64,000 nt of DNA from Stichopus chloronotus (GCA_021234535.1 CM037837.1:1116001-1180000); one strand, 5' to 3'; shown: positions 12,701 through 27,700, numbered from the stretch's first letter. A program made the numbers and translations. Notes: a model not told the origin generated them from the letters alone.

Positions 12701-15700
12701 GGTGGTGGGACTGTGTAGAGAGCCTGAGGGAGAAAGAATGGGAACTGAGCCATTCCATCGAGGTACCCTCACAAAAAATGATGAACTTGACCACTGGAAC
12801 ATGTCCCTCTAAGGCAACCATGTTCCAATATAAATTCAATTTTACATTCCTTAGTTTTGTAACACATAAAATCCTGACAAAATTCAACCACAGACCAAGT
12901 TTGTGAAACACAAACACACTTGTTACTTGTAAAACACGGATCTAAGTTCTTCATGTTCAGATCGAGCAAATGTCTCGGCAGACACAAACCCTGGGACCGA
13001 GGCCCCAAATACACCACTCCGCTCTTGAACATTGGGGAAGACTTATATATGTCATTGGGCTTACTTTGCGAGAAGTGACAGGACCTCACAGCACGTCGAT
13101 GGGCAGGGAACCAATCTGAATGCTAGTCTTCCCTGAGCGACTGGAAAGTGTGCCGGAATGACGGCGTCGAACGCAGCCTTGAACGTGTTAATGTCACTGT
13201 TCTTGGCACTTGGGTCCTGCATACCGTCCAGGACGTTGCCACCGTGGAGGATCATGAGGAGCGTGTTGACCTCCGACCCTGTGATGGTGGAGCTCTCGTG
13301 GTTCTCTGAGGCTGCCGGTGAACCATCCTCAGACACCTGCTGAGAGTTTCCTGAAGAGAAACCAACAGAAAGAAAAAAGGTTAAAAGACAAGACTTTCCT
13401 GTATTTCAAACTCCAATATCTGTTTTCTCTACTGTTTTTTAACTTCTGATTGATTTTCCATTTTGTCAAAGAAAGTACCATTTTTGCAAAGCTGCATTTT
13501 GTGTACCAACATATACAGCAATACTATGTCGCTGCATTTCTGCCGTAACATAGTTGTACACACTGCACTACGTATGCTGTATTACTGTAAATCTGTTCAT
13601 TATTGTAAGAATGGATGCAGCAACAAGTCTATGTAAATAATGACTACACTGGTCAAACTATGTGTGTTATTTCCGGTGTGCATGTTTTCCATGTTTCTAT
13701 GGTATTAATGTTTTCTTATGTAAAATGATTGAAAGGCGTTCCAGAGGTTTAGAGTTCAGGGTCAATGTAAGATTTAATTCATTAGAGTGGTACTATTCCC
13801 ACTGTCAACGTCACTGTAAATAAAAGTAATTTGCACTGCAGACTGTGGTTTTGCTACATCACTCCATGTCTCATGCATCATTTCTTCCCTTGGAACCATG
13901 GACCTCACTGGCTGATAATTCACTTACGGTAATGCTGAAGTGAGGGCCCCCCGGCCAACCTTATAATATCTCTCCACGTGAAACAAATGCCTTTTTGTGG
14001 AGACCCTGCTGCACAGATATTCCAATCCACTGTTCACATTTCCTGTAGAGTTATATAGTCTTGGATAATACTTAAAAGGCATGACATTTATTCAAGATGA
14101 TGGAAAAACACTGAAGTAACTATAAATTTTGACATGTTCAATTTTGAACTTAATCTATGTTTTTCTTTTGTCTTTTCAATTTTCTGTGTTTTTCACGTTG
14201 CACTACGTCTTCCATGATTTATTCCATTTTTCGCGATCGGGTAACGTCTTGTTTTCAAAGCAAACATAAATAAACGATATGACTGTTCCTGTTGGACTCC
14301 TGGCTCAACGAAATCCTGTTTGCTGTTTAGACTTGTTTAGTTTAAGCTTGTTCTTATAAGCTTATTTATTCATCCAACATTATCACAAAATTGAAATCAT
14401 TTACTTATCCAAGAAACTAGATATTAGAACCCCAAAATATTGTAAGAGATCTATACCAGGATTGACTCCTCTAAAAGTTAATTTCGCTACCTGCAAGTCT
14501 TTTGCAGATCATTCTTTCAGTGTCACCAGCCCTAGACTATACTGAATGCCCTCCCTCTTGATATAAGGCAATGTTAGACAATTTGACCATTTCAGGTACC
14601 TTTACACACCCGCTTAGGTCAAGAGTTACTTATATTAATATTTGTACAGTTCCATTGACTGTGTTCCATTTGCAAAGTATTTTTGCACTATCAAGTTTTT
14701 GTTTCTTAACCTTTATGGCAGATTTGAAGTCTTCAAATTTGTTTGAGATTAACAGCAATCTAAACAGTAACAAGTATGCAAGTTGGGACCCTTCTTTGTG
14801 GTCACAATTAACTGGATTGACTGCCACCGAAGAGAAACATTTGTGCCTATCACACAACACTATCACAGCCTAAGCTGAAGAATACATCTGCCTACCACCA
14901 TACACATTTTCATCACGACATAACTCAGCTTGGGGGTAAAGGCTTCTCTGACGTCTCTTAACGCAGAAATACCGACAAAAGCATACACTCTTCAAAAAGT
15001 TGGACGAGGATAAAACTCTAAAAAAAAAACTTGACTTTGACGTTGAGCAAATTCTTTTACCTGCATGCCAGGGTGCCATAACCACCCATTACCATATACC
15101 AATGCCGTGAACATCACACATGAATGCCTTGTCATGAGTGTCAGACCTTGGCCACTGAGATGAAGTGAAATAACCACTAATTACATCATCAACATTGATG
15201 GCCAGCCCCCCCCTAGCCCATCTCTGCTTCATCAACTGATCCTGTCATCTGTAACCAGCTCACAAGATGGGTATATCGTTCCCAGGACGACATAATAGTA
15301 CCGATTCATCTTCACACCAAGAGGTGAGAATTACATAAATGTCTCCATGACAACATTCACATGTCCTGAAAATACTGAAAAGTAGTTGACGACTGCAAGA
15401 AAAAAAAAAAGAAGAAGGAGAAGAGGAAAGAAGCACGCCAAGTTCCACCTCTCCATGTCTCGACGTCAGACTGACCACGGCTGGGCTTCGGCGTGGATGA
15501 GCACTGAGACATTCGGCCGACAAGTTGGAGTCTACCATGCACAGTCCATGCTGCATGTATTAGACTGGTTTAAAGTTAGACAAGATGCATACCAAACATA
15601 AAACCTACTGTTCTGGAGCTCCTCTTGCACAAAACGGAAGAAAATGTTTCCGCGTTCATGCATTTTTTAGAACTTATCGATGAACTTGCAAACCGGTCCC

Positions 15701-18700
15701 GTGGGAACGGTTTAAAAATTCAACAGACCCATTACAAACTTCACCGGCAGCATGGGCGGTGACAACAGAGACGGTGATGATGAAGACGAGGATAATGAAG
15801 ATGATGAACGTGATATCATCACAAACGAGGCCAATTATTGGCTATCCATGGTAGTGTGTTTACAAAGAAATGACATGTACTTAATTAGAGCACTTTATGA
15901 TTTGTCTAGGGTAAGCAATTGAAGATTAAAAAAAAATCTCCTAACAAATATCCCTAGGGAACGGCAAAAGTTTTTGAAGGTCCCTCCTGAGAGATCTACT
16001 GTTTTGGTTGCTGCTATTTCTTTATTTTTGCTGCACAAATGAACAAACTGCCATACAAAAAAAAACACATGTATAGAAGAATACTGCTTTCTAGTGAAGG
16101 TATCATTTGTTTACTAAAGAACACTCAAAAGCACTGCTTGCAAAATGTGAAATCTAAATTTATCCCCTGCACATACTCACAATAGTGCTTCATCCACCTG
16201 CATACACATAAAAGATACAAATGTAGGTATCACCGCATCTATTGATGTTCAGGCATACAAATAATTATCATTATCCAATATCTATGGGAGAAACTATTGG
16301 AAATTTACCCATATATAGAAACACGTAACTGTTGTTCACTCACATACACATACAGTGTAGGTCTACACAGTAAACCAAAATGACAGCACGCTATCCACAC
16401 GTGATACTTCACCCAACTGAAATACTACATTTAGTAAGGTTGTATATTCATCCATACAGTACATAGATTGTCCATTTTAACGAAGGACGTACCTAACGAC
16501 TCACATTATGATCAATGTTGTTGGGTTTTTTTGTCCTTTGAACGTGGGGTATCTACTTCACGTAATGCACGGAGACTAGTGCCGCATAACCTGAAGGTCT
16601 GAACCATGAAAAATGCAGGGAGATACTGTACGTGCCATATGTTGCAACGGCTACAGGCAATTTTACTTACCAATCTGGAGCACCATTTCACACTGGAAGA
16701 CAGGAACCATGTAATTAAAGGGCTAAATGAGGATGTACTAACCACTGGGTCTGTGCCACACTGGAAGACAGGTACCACATATTTGGAGGGCCGAATTAAG
16801 GTTGTATTCACCATCTGGGTCTACATGCATTTACACTTGAAGAATGGTACCGCATATTTAAAAAAGACAAAAGAGGTTGTACTCCCCATCTGAGTCTATA
16901 CCACATAACACTGGGAGACAGGTACCATATAATTAGAGGGTTAGATGAGGATGCACTCACCATCTGGGTCTACGCCATGTAGCATGTCCTCTGAGCTCCA
17001 ATGTGTCATCACTGGTGGAGGATGTTTATCATCTATCCAATCTGAAAGTCAAATAAGATGGTCATTCACCTGAACAAATTCATGCGAGTAAAACAAACCA
17101 TTGGCTCAAAAGAGATTTTAATCAATCGGTGATCATTTTTAGGGTTACTTTACATTTAGGGTTAAGGGTTAGGTTCGTGCGAGTGACAGAAATTATTCTC
17201 AATGTAATTCACCTTTTGTTCGTGTGAATATTTTCAACCTAAGAAAAAAATGTTTCAGCATCTCTTCAAACAGTAGCTGAAACCTAGAAATCACATAAAG
17301 TCAAACTGATTCATTCGTTTAATGTGCCATTTTTTTTTTTCTGTTAGTAACTTGTCAATGAGATTTATATCACTGCATGCATGATAACATGGATTCTACA
17401 CAAGCTTTGTCCAAAGCTTCATGGAATGTAGAACTTCATCCTACTATAACCATATTACAAAAGATGCTTAAAATACTGCAGCAACATCAAAACTTTACTT
17501 GAGGATTATTTGCAATAATCAGGAACACTTTTGTTTCCTTTTTAATATTTTATTGCAAGAGAGGAGCTAATGGGGAAAATCTTAGAGGTGCATGCAAGCT
17601 TTTCCACAAACACACGTATACTTAACATGTTTAGTCAGGGGTTACATCTCCAAAACCAAGTTGAATACTGAATATGGAGAGATGTGACCATGTTGCTTTT
17701 TGTCAAACCATCAGGAGGGTCAAGGGATTGATCTCAGTGTTTTGATGGGAGGATATGTTGTTATGGTGTCACTATCAAGTCACCAGAACATTTACCAACA
17801 TATGTGTGCCAGCTAGTGGTACTAACACCTTGCCTCTGACACAACCACCATTTTTTTTTAGGAATCTACTCTCACAGGTACAATGACAAAAAATTATACC
17901 ATGACATACAAGCCAACCTTTGCTAAGTAATTTGATCTAATAAGTCTGGAAATAGATTATCTGGTATCTTACAAAACTCAGAAGGGCCCTAAAACTGCTA
18001 TTCAAAGTATGAAAGGTAAACTATTTCTTGGTAATATTGTAGGCATGTATCATCTATTCAAGTCCTACAAAACTGACAAGCTTTCTGAATGGAAGCATAA
18101 ATGCCACCTGTGATGCATGACACAATGTATACCCATGTTGTGACTTGCTGTTATTGTAACTTGTTGTGTATCATGTTGTGACTTGTTGCAGATCATGTTG
18201 TGACTTATTGTGATTCATGTTGTGACTTGTTGCAAACCATGTTGTGGCATGTTATAGTTCATGTTGTTACTTGTTGTGGTTCATGTTGTTACATGTTGTG
18301 ATTCATGTTGTTACTTGTTGTGGTTCATGTTGTTACTTGTTGTGATTAATGTTGTGACTTGTAACAGTTCATCTGGTGATTTGTTGTGGTCATGTTGTTA
18401 CTTGTTGTGGTTCATGTTTTTAAATTTTGTGGTTCATGCATGTTGTGACTTGCTGTGGTCATGTTGTTACTTGCTGTGGCTCATGTTTTTACATTTTGTG
18501 GTTCATGTTGTGACTTGTTGTGGTTCATGTTGTGACTTGTTGTGATTCATGTAGCAACTTGTTGCGATTTACATCGTGACTTGCAACATTTAGTGCAAGT
18601 GCCAGATATATCCTATACTCTCCCTCATGAGGTTCAACACTAGTGTCCAATGTAACGGTACAGTACTGTACCTCATGAAATTAAATATTACAAATACAAG

Positions 18701-21700
18701 GACATACCTCATGTTATACCTTGTTGAGGTATGGTGCTATGCCAGTATCAGAACATGTCTGATGTAGTACCTTGTGAGGTCAACGCTAGTGACATACATG
18801 TTCAATATTCCATCTCATAGTTCAATGATACATGCCAGAGATAGTATACCTTTGGAAGTTCAATGTGTATGAACTGCTAGCCATTGGCATATGTCCTCAA
18901 AAAGAATAATAAGACTTGTCAAGGTACAGAGGAGAGAGAAATGAGTGGATGGAAGGACGGATGAAGTGGCTAAAGTGCAGAGAAGAACCGTAAGTATATA
19001 TACAATGAGGTTAACAAGATCAAACTTAAAAACAAGTTTAACTGCGCCTACCTACCAAAGAGAGCGCAAAACTGAGAATACAAGGGAGGGATAGAAAGGC
19101 AATCCCAAACAATTGAAAAACAACCACCAACTGAACCAAGGATATTCATCAGAGATTGCTAGAACTGAGACAATAATTATGAGATTCAACAATTCTTTGT
19201 GACAGATTCATAATTTCCAATTTACGTTACTGATAAATCTTCTAAAAGATGAAAAATGGATACAATGCTATGAACTCTTCATCTGTGTCGTACACATCTG
19301 CTTCTAACATACCAGTTCTGCCAAAATCTTTGGTGGTGAAATTCAACACTAGCACAGTTTTGATCTCAATTAATTCTCCTTAAACGGACTGATTTTACAG
19401 TGCAAGGGCATTGTGGCAATGTCAAATGATATCTCACGCATATGACAAACGGATGACGCTGACAAATTTGTGAAAAGAGTAGTAATTTGCAGGCCAAAAC
19501 TCACTGCCTTAAAGCAAAATAAGATGAAAGCAATTTGAAATCATATCTAACATATTGGGTGGTAAAATGAGAAGGGGGCACTATCATAGAATGGACGCAT
19601 GATGTCAGAGGCAATGTCAAATATCAGACCTTTCCAGATAATTTAGCCAAAAGTGCAATAGTTGTGCAGAGACAGGAAAGCAGAAGCAAAACAGACATGT
19701 TCAATGTTGCACCACATGAGGTTCATCAACCTTATTGCTAATCAGCAAATTTGGCCAACGGCACCCCATGGTGCACCACTGAGGCAATGTGGGATACGTA
19801 ATGTCAAAACACTTTTTCCTCTGTTTGGAACTGTACACTATGCCAAGTTGCTGACAAAAATATTATTGAAAATCCAATATATTTATTGCCCTTTACCAGT
19901 GAGAGTAGTGTTGCAATTTTCCTTCCAAAAGTTACTTGCAACCATGGCTGTCCATTTTGCTCCAAAAAATTTCATTTGTGATGTTTCAGATTGAATGTTT
20001 GGAGTGTGTTTCACAGTTGCCCTGTTGTCCCTTTTCCTTCCCATGATGCACTGGGCTGGCAATCAGCACTAGAGTTTACATTACTAGTGCCAGGACTATG
20101 TATCATTGAGATGCCCTCGACACAAATGTCGTTGGTGTAGTTGGGGAAAAAATCTAACGCAGACTATCAGAAGTTTTTCATCCAGACACTAATTTGGCAA
20201 AACTCAATACATCTGGAAACCTTAATTGTTGTGATTATTTTCAAAGAGAAATGTCAAAGTTGTCAATCCCTTGCTTCTCTAAGGTCATCAGAATATCAAT
20301 TGTGTATTTCAATGTGACGATTCTGCTTTTCGAATGCGAGCTAGACAGGAAGCAATAGGTAATGAAATAAAGTCCCTCTTACCCTGTCAATTCAAGGCGG
20401 TTCATTAGCATAAAGAAGCTATCAAATGCATCTGAGGGGATACCATCGAACGAACATGAACGTGGAATTCTGTATTCACAACTACCTTAAATTGGATCTG
20501 TTGCCATGGAGATTTGGGTCTAAAAACCCTCTAAATATATTCATTTTTAAGAGGCATCTGAGGTGTTTTCCATGAACTTAAGTTTTTTCTTGAACGAACA
20601 CATGCAACATCCTTTAAGGAAACAAAAGCGAATGACAGCTAGAAAAGTCTATATACTTTCTGGCCAAGTCCTGAGTAATTTATTCTAAAGCATTAAGAGC
20701 CATTTCCGATCACACAGAACTGCCCACATGCAGGTCGCGAGGGGACAGCATTCAGTGCAGTCCAATCCAACACAAAAGATGAAGACGATAGCATCATAAT
20801 CTGCTTCTGTTATCACACGCAGTCACATGAAGAGATGCATGCCATTTACAGCTTTGCGAGTGATGATTTTTTATCGGCTCTCATGAAGACTGCTTGTTAT
20901 TGCCTGTAGTCACATGCAGAGATGCATGCCATCAGCGCTCATGAAAGCTATTCGAGTTAAAAGACTTTTATTCAGTTCTATGCATATCCATGCTAATGCA
21001 CTTTTGCAGAAACTTTCAAAATTTGTTGACATTTATTGCTCATAGCACCCACTACATCAATACATGGACAATGTCAGCCCCTTAAAATGTGATACTTCCA
21101 CATTGTCATTTGAAACAGTTCTATGACAAAGTTAGGTAATCCCCTGAGGTGGGTCATGGAAGTGAAAAAATTTCAAAGCCTTTTTGACAGCATGCCCCAA
21201 AGTCTACCTGCATGGAAGCCCTGACGAACATACTCACGATAATCACACACAGCCAAACATCTTGTCATGTAATCACAAAGGAAAAGAGAAAGTCAGAAAT
21301 CAAAATCCAAAGATATAAACTTTGAAAGAAGTACAGTCCAACATCTACAAGCAAATCCCAATGGATGTAGTGTAACCTGTAGACTCCAAAGACTACAATA
21401 CACACCACTCCTCTCGAGCTCCTCTCGACATTGTCCAAACTAGGAGGAGGTAGGTACAAACCAATGAGAGACAGAGGCTGACCCACATGGTGCCACTTTT
21501 AACATCTACATCATACTAGCCCAGATTTTGACACAAGGCTTGACCTAACTTGTGTAGTTTACATTATTCTAGATTTCGTGTGTGAGTTTAACCCTCTTTT
21601 ATCATCACTTGGACGTCAGTTGAAGATTTGCTATAATAAAATAAAGAAAACATTCCTTTAAAATGAAAATGACTTACGACAATTGATCATTTGCAAAAGT

Positions 21701-24700
21701 AACTTTACTTTTTTTCAACCTTGTGTGTAAATTCTGTAAGGCTCCCATGAAACAGATTTGTTCACAAAACGGTTGAATTACACATATTTCCGACCAAAAA
21801 TTGTAACGATTATGTATAACGTGATGAAAAGCAAACTACATGCAAAGGAGACATGAGGAAAGGGAGAAAAAAAAATACCTGAAAACTTTTGCCTGAAACA
21901 TATTGTACCAAGGGATGGCCAATAGTAATCAAGCTTCATTGCCATGGTGACAAAACATAGTCTGCAAGTTTCGAGGACTATATCGACCAAACGAATTAGG
22001 AAAGGAGATCATGTATTTTTAATGTTCAAGGATACATTATGTTTGTTAGTGACTGCTACAGATAATGATCCTGTAACCCTTTGTTCCATTCTAAAGTAAC
22101 ATAATTCATTATCGGTGATCACTATTTGTCTCCATGGTGATGCATGCTCACAACACAAACACCGGAGAATTTGAAGCTTGATCGTGTTTTTTCGGCAACA
22201 ACATGATTCACCTTTGATGAAACTGACTAACCACAATCCTGGATGCATAAGCTACAGTGCCAGCATGGCTGGAAGGCTGAAAGGCCATGCATCCCCCAGC
22301 AGCCTTTTTTTTTTTTTTTTTTTTTTTGGGGGGACACTGCACGCATGAAAGGGCGCCTGTGGAGTCTTAGAGGGTGATATCCTGCAATCTGGTACGCTCC
22401 TTGCCGACCGACGGTGGCTCCCTACTCAGAATAGGTAGTTTTCCAGCACGTCCAGCTAGCACGAATGTGCACTTGAGCTTCTCCCTCCCTCCTACATCCA
22501 AAGGGAATGATACTTCTACAGTCCCACACTGATAAGCTATTTACATGAATAATATAGAGCATCACCAGAAGACTGAAAAATATTAACTACGAATCAGTTT
22601 TCATTTATATTTTTTTATGTGGAAACATATGGCACATACACCACTTGCTACAAAAGTTTCATTCTTCTACAATGGTGCAAGGGAGTGCACTTGTTGTGTT
22701 GAGCCAGGTAAGTGAAGAGTGATTGAGTCAATTGCATAGCTTTCTCCTGCTGCATCATATACCACTCACTGCGTGGTCAAACGCCACTTTTGCGAAAAGT
22801 GTGGCAACAATTTCCAATACTCTCTGGCAGAAGCAGGGCTTGAATTCGACTAAAAATAGAACGACTTATGGTTGGAAATATTTGCCAAAACATTTCATGA
22901 CTATCCCGCAATACAAACCAATGGCACCACAGAAGAGTGCTTCTGAAGCTCCAAAACCTGACTACTTTAAAATTTCCTCCAATAACTGCTAGTTTTGAGG
23001 CATTTTTGCTAGGACAAATAGAGACAATATGACTTCCAGGTGGCTGTTCATTACCAAATTTTTTCAATCGACGATTTGATTATGTCATACCATTTGCTCG
23101 GTAGATTAACCCCTGCATCTTTGTCAAATGAAATCAATAGAGCAGTCTACATTGCCTCGTCCTCCCATCAAAACACCCCACACATTTAACACTACAGACA
23201 CACCTGGGAATGATTATGTTAAGTGTGCCAAACGGATCTCATAGCCGAAAATTTTTTGTATGTCTTTGCTTATATCAGAACGGTCGGTTACCATGGTTTT
23301 TGCTGAATATCGCAGCCCTACTTATTTAAAACAAGAGCAGAGAAGACTTAAAAGACATTGGTTTGTGAATAATTTAATGAACTGAAAAGTGTTCTCATAA
23401 TCTGTATTAAAATTCACACTTTGTACTCAAGTAAAATTTCCTTTATTACTCAGAGATGAATGTACACTAAATGGTATGTGAATTCTTAATGAAGAGAGTC
23501 CTATGTACCGCAGAAGGAAGAATCCCTTGCGGTTCAGTATGGCTGGTTCCCTCTTCCATTTTACGTGCACAACTTCCGAGTAATTGCACTTCGATGGAAA
23601 AGGGAGGATGGGAAAGTTAGACGACGTGTGACGAGATGGGGATGGAGGATGGGTTCATGAAGATGATGGGGAGTTAGTGGCAGAAGAGGCTATACAACAA
23701 ATGATAATTCATAAATCAGCAAGAAAAGGAATTGTAAAATTTTAGTCTTCATTTCTTTCACTGAGCTACATGTACCATCCCTAATCACCGCTTTGTTAAA
23801 GGCGACCATAAAACACGTGGTTCAAAATAAGAGACGTTCAAGTCATCAACTCCATGATACACAAAGGGTTATTCAATTACTTCCACTATCCGTGTACAAA
23901 TTGATCACTTACTCCAGGGGACATGCAAGATTCTATCATAACATTCTTTAAGACACAGTCTCAGGATACTAATTTACTGCTGAGTCTGACTACGTACTAC
24001 GTATACCTAAGTGGATCACCAGGATTCACGCGTGTGAGGTTTCCCCCTTGCAGTCTCAACATGAATAATATATAAGAAAGCAATTGCGTGTACTTTGAAT
24101 CTAAGCATGTGTCGAACTGAGCTGCAACCGAGCATTTCAGAGTAATGTTTCTAGAAACAGAGAAACAGTGCAATTTACTCTGACTGTGCATGTAGATGAT
24201 AAGTTACAAATATAGAGGGACATTCCTTGAATTTTGCATCAATTCTGAAAACGTGCTCAAATTTTGTTTACTTTAGTCTCAGTGTATCCACATTTTTCAG
24301 CGATAAATCCATTCGTGACAGCTATGTGCTATATATGAATTATCTGGCAAAGCTGTCTATATATCCATATATCCAATATCCACTTTTGCCTATATATTTG
24401 CAACATTCACTATGCTCACAATACCCACTTTTTTTGGCCATATCTCCATCTTATTGTCTGTAAATCCACATACAGGTCTGCCTGTTAGAGCTGAGAAAAC
24501 CTTTGACAGGCGACTGGCATAAATCCATATTCACATTGCTCACAATTAATACCCATTTTTGTCTGGCATAGCTATATCCACATTGTCTGCTACAGGATTT
24601 TTCTTAACTTCATCTGCTACATAAGAGTAACATCCACATTTGTCTGCTACGGTAGTGACCTTATCCACATTTGTCTGGTGCAGTAATATCCACATCTGTA

Positions 24701-27700
24701 TGCTATAGGAGTATATCCACATATGCCTGAATGCTACATGTTTATCTACATCTGTTTACCTCAGTATTGCATATCCACATCTGTATGCTATAGGAGTATA
24801 TCCACATATGCCTGCTACATAGATCTCCATATCTATTTGCTACATGTTTATCTACATCTGTTTACCTCAGTATTGCATATCCACATCTGTATGCTATAGG
24901 AGTATATCCACATATGCCTGCTACATAGATCTCCATATCTATCTGCTACATGTTTATCTACATCTGTCTACCTCAGTATTGCATATCCACATCTGTATGC
25001 TATAGGAGTATATCCACATATGCCTGCTACATAGATCTCCATATCTATTTGCTACATGTTTATCTACATCTGTCTACCACAGTACTGCATATCCACCCCT
25101 GTTTGCTATCAATCATCGGTCTGCTACGGACATATAACACATATTACAAACATTATTTTCTGATGAATATTTTCTCAATTATCACAATTGTATCTACCTA
25201 TGCCATGAAAGATTCTCATGCTGTGTACATGTTAACGTACAGGGTATGTTTCGTTATTTTTGAAAAGGTAAATTGTCTAAAAATTGAGTTACTGAGTATA
25301 TATATATATTTTATTATTTATATTTATGATTTATACTTTAGTATTAATATTCATACTGTATTTTGTATTCATATTTTTATTTAACTTTTATTATTTATTA
25401 TTTATATATTTTATATATTTGAAAGTATTAAATTATTTCTCCTTTAAGGGTCTGTACATTCATACAGTATACTTGATGAGAGAAAAATAGAGTTACTGTA
25501 TCATTAATGTCACCATAAATCTGATTAATTTCTCTTTTTATGTAGACCTTTTAAAAGTTGTCCATATTATTGACATCAGGTACATCACCACAAGGGTGGG
25601 TTGCAGTGTTTTCAAGCCGGGAGTTGTGCTCCAGACAACAATGCAACGCGGCTTTAACAAAAGTAAGCTTATGCAATACACGCAGGTAATCGTGGGTTTG
25701 TATGATGGATGGAGGTAAATTTAGAAGACATTAAATGTCTTTTTGTTATGGTCGGCAAGAGTAAGTATAGTACATGTATGTGTTAATTTATATTGACTGG
25801 TGGATGACGGTGACCAAATGTAATTTAGTAATCCATGAAGCAGGTACAGGAGATAATCAGAAAGATGAGATATGATTCTTCCCAGTGTATCCCCCTGTCC
25901 TCTTTTAATGTCCCTCTAACAAACACCTTGCTATGAAATACTTATAAATATTGCGATATATAAATGCAGAAATAATTGCATCAGGAGAGGTTGAATATCT
26001 CTAGTAGAACAAGTCCATCCACTTCTAGGACATCGCTTCGAGGATCAGTTGCCAGTGTCCGGTCTACTATTCAGGGTAGTCTTCTTGCCCGTCTACTTGT
26101 CAGAGATAGTCTACCTGTCAGTGGCAAATGAACGCTGTTTGCCGAACGCCATCTCGCCATTATTTGTATCTTGCAAATGGGTGATGCCAGGATCTCTCCT
26201 CCTAATTTTGATTCATATGAATAAATTTGATTACACACATATGAACCAGCAGACCCCATTGTTTAAAATGGACCAATTAGTGATCACGAGGCTTTCCTTT
26301 ATACTGCCACCCAATTCTTCTTGACCAAACGAGTAAACCTTGTAACAGATTACAACATCTGAACAGTTAAGGCTCTTCATTAAAAAAAAAAACATAGAAA
26401 TCCTTTTTCAATACTTGCTATTCCCTCAATGGCAGCTCCCACGAGGTAAGAAAAAAAATTTCAAAAGAATTAAATAGAGACATATGCGCCAAAGTAGGAA
26501 AAGGCGGCGATATAAATGACGAGGGGAAGGGTTACGAAAGAAATACAGGACAAAAGCAGTCATTAGCCGAAATTTCTGAGAGATGGAGAAGTTAATGGAC
26601 GTGTAATGTTTGTTAAAGCTTTTATACAAACCTGAATCACTATCCTCAAAATCACCATCGTCACAAAAACATGCTAAAAGAGGAGGAGACAGATTCACGA
26701 CAAAAAAAAAATAAATAAATACGTGAGACAGAAAAAGACGAAAATTTTTAAAGCATGTCAAAATATCTAGGCCTCGTGTATGAACAGAAAAAGATATTTA
26801 CGGATAGCAACAAATGGGTCACGATGCTTCTATGCAAACGAAATGCACCTTGCTATGTAGTTCCTAAGGAAATTATCTCTTACAGGAGAATCAATGTCCA
26901 GAAAGTTCTGGAAATTATACTTCTTACAGTAAGATATCTAACAATGTGATAAAGAGTTTGTTTACTTTTCTGCGTGATTCTACAATTGAGTCATGCTGTC
27001 TGCTCGCACCCTTAAAAGGATGGTCTAGCCAGGAATATAGCTTTGATAAGTTGAAGCGTAAGTTAATCTGACCATTACAGTGAAACTTCCATTTAATTCC
27101 CATGTGTGGTTTCCGAGATATGAGCAGTTGAAGTTGCCAGATTTGTTACTGACAGTTAACTTGAAGCAAGCAGGAATGATGTCATCTCCCCACATTGATA
27201 AAGCATTTTATGTTTTTCTTTAAACTTTATCACCAAATTTAATACTTCAATACATAGTGATATCATAATGTGAATGTAGGAGGGGTATGAGAGTTTTTTG
27301 ACCTTCATGTAACCAGTATGTAGGCTGACTACCTGCTGATTTCAAGGTCAAAATAATAAATTTAAAAATGCAGAAAACAAAAGATGCTTTAGCAATGTGA
27401 AGAGATGATGTCACTCCTGCTTGCTTCAAGTTCCCAGTTGGTAGCAAAGGGGGTAATCTGAACTGATAAAATCGCGAGAACCATGCATGGGAACTGAATA
27501 GAAGTTTTACTATAAGGGTCATATTAACTTACTCTTAAACATATCAAAGGTAAATTTCTGGCTGGACTATCCTTTTAAAGATTATCGAAAGAAACTGATT
27601 AATTTACAGCCAAGTTATCAAGTCTTTGCCATAAGTCAATAAAAAAACACCGTTTAAGTTCTTCCCTTATGAGCAGATTTGGTATCGTTCATATATAGAC

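Larger units (their letters stand above)
8688..13064 (-). other. PITPNM intron, 4.4 kb
   Basis: Holds the Helentron-like repeat element at 8796-10425. The remaining 10426-13064 is AT-rich with a CA run near 12405-12416 and G-runs near 12693. No exon was recognised. Confidence 0.8.
13351..16960 (-). other. PITPNM intron, 3.6 kb
   Basis: Contains a solo LTR (13605-13966) and, next to the donor, the ~74-bp array at 16587-16960. A purine-rich GAAGAAGGAGAAGAGG run lies near 15408-15427 and GAN-rich sequence near 15770-15810. The rest shows no coding signal. Confidence 0.8.
17042..26631 (-). other. PITPNM intron, 9.6 kb, rich in minisatellites
   Basis: Holds the 22-bp minisatellite (18138-18585), a poly(A)-tailed retroposed piece on the minus strand (22305-22500), a short dispersed repeat near 22676-22745, and the 106-bp higher-order array (24687-25110). 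The stretches 18600-22300 and 25400-26630 show no gene or clear element beyond weak local repetition at 18620-18880. Confidence 0.75.

Noticed and set aside
16606..16893. 95-codon plus-strand open frame
   Set aside because: Lies across the ~74-bp splice-donor array on the opposite strand to the gene; openness follows from the repetition.
17140..17172. TTAGGG-like telomeric motifs (TTTAGGGTT, TTAGGGTTAAGGGTTAGG)
   Set aside because: Only three or four imperfect units; too few to call an interstitial telomere tract.
18261..18545. Val/Leu/Cys-rich open frame
   Set aside because: Pure by-product of the 22-bp minisatellite.
24687..25110. Regularly spaced repeats that might suggest a CRISPR array
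   Set aside because: Contiguous higher-order satellite without unique spacers, in an animal gene intron.
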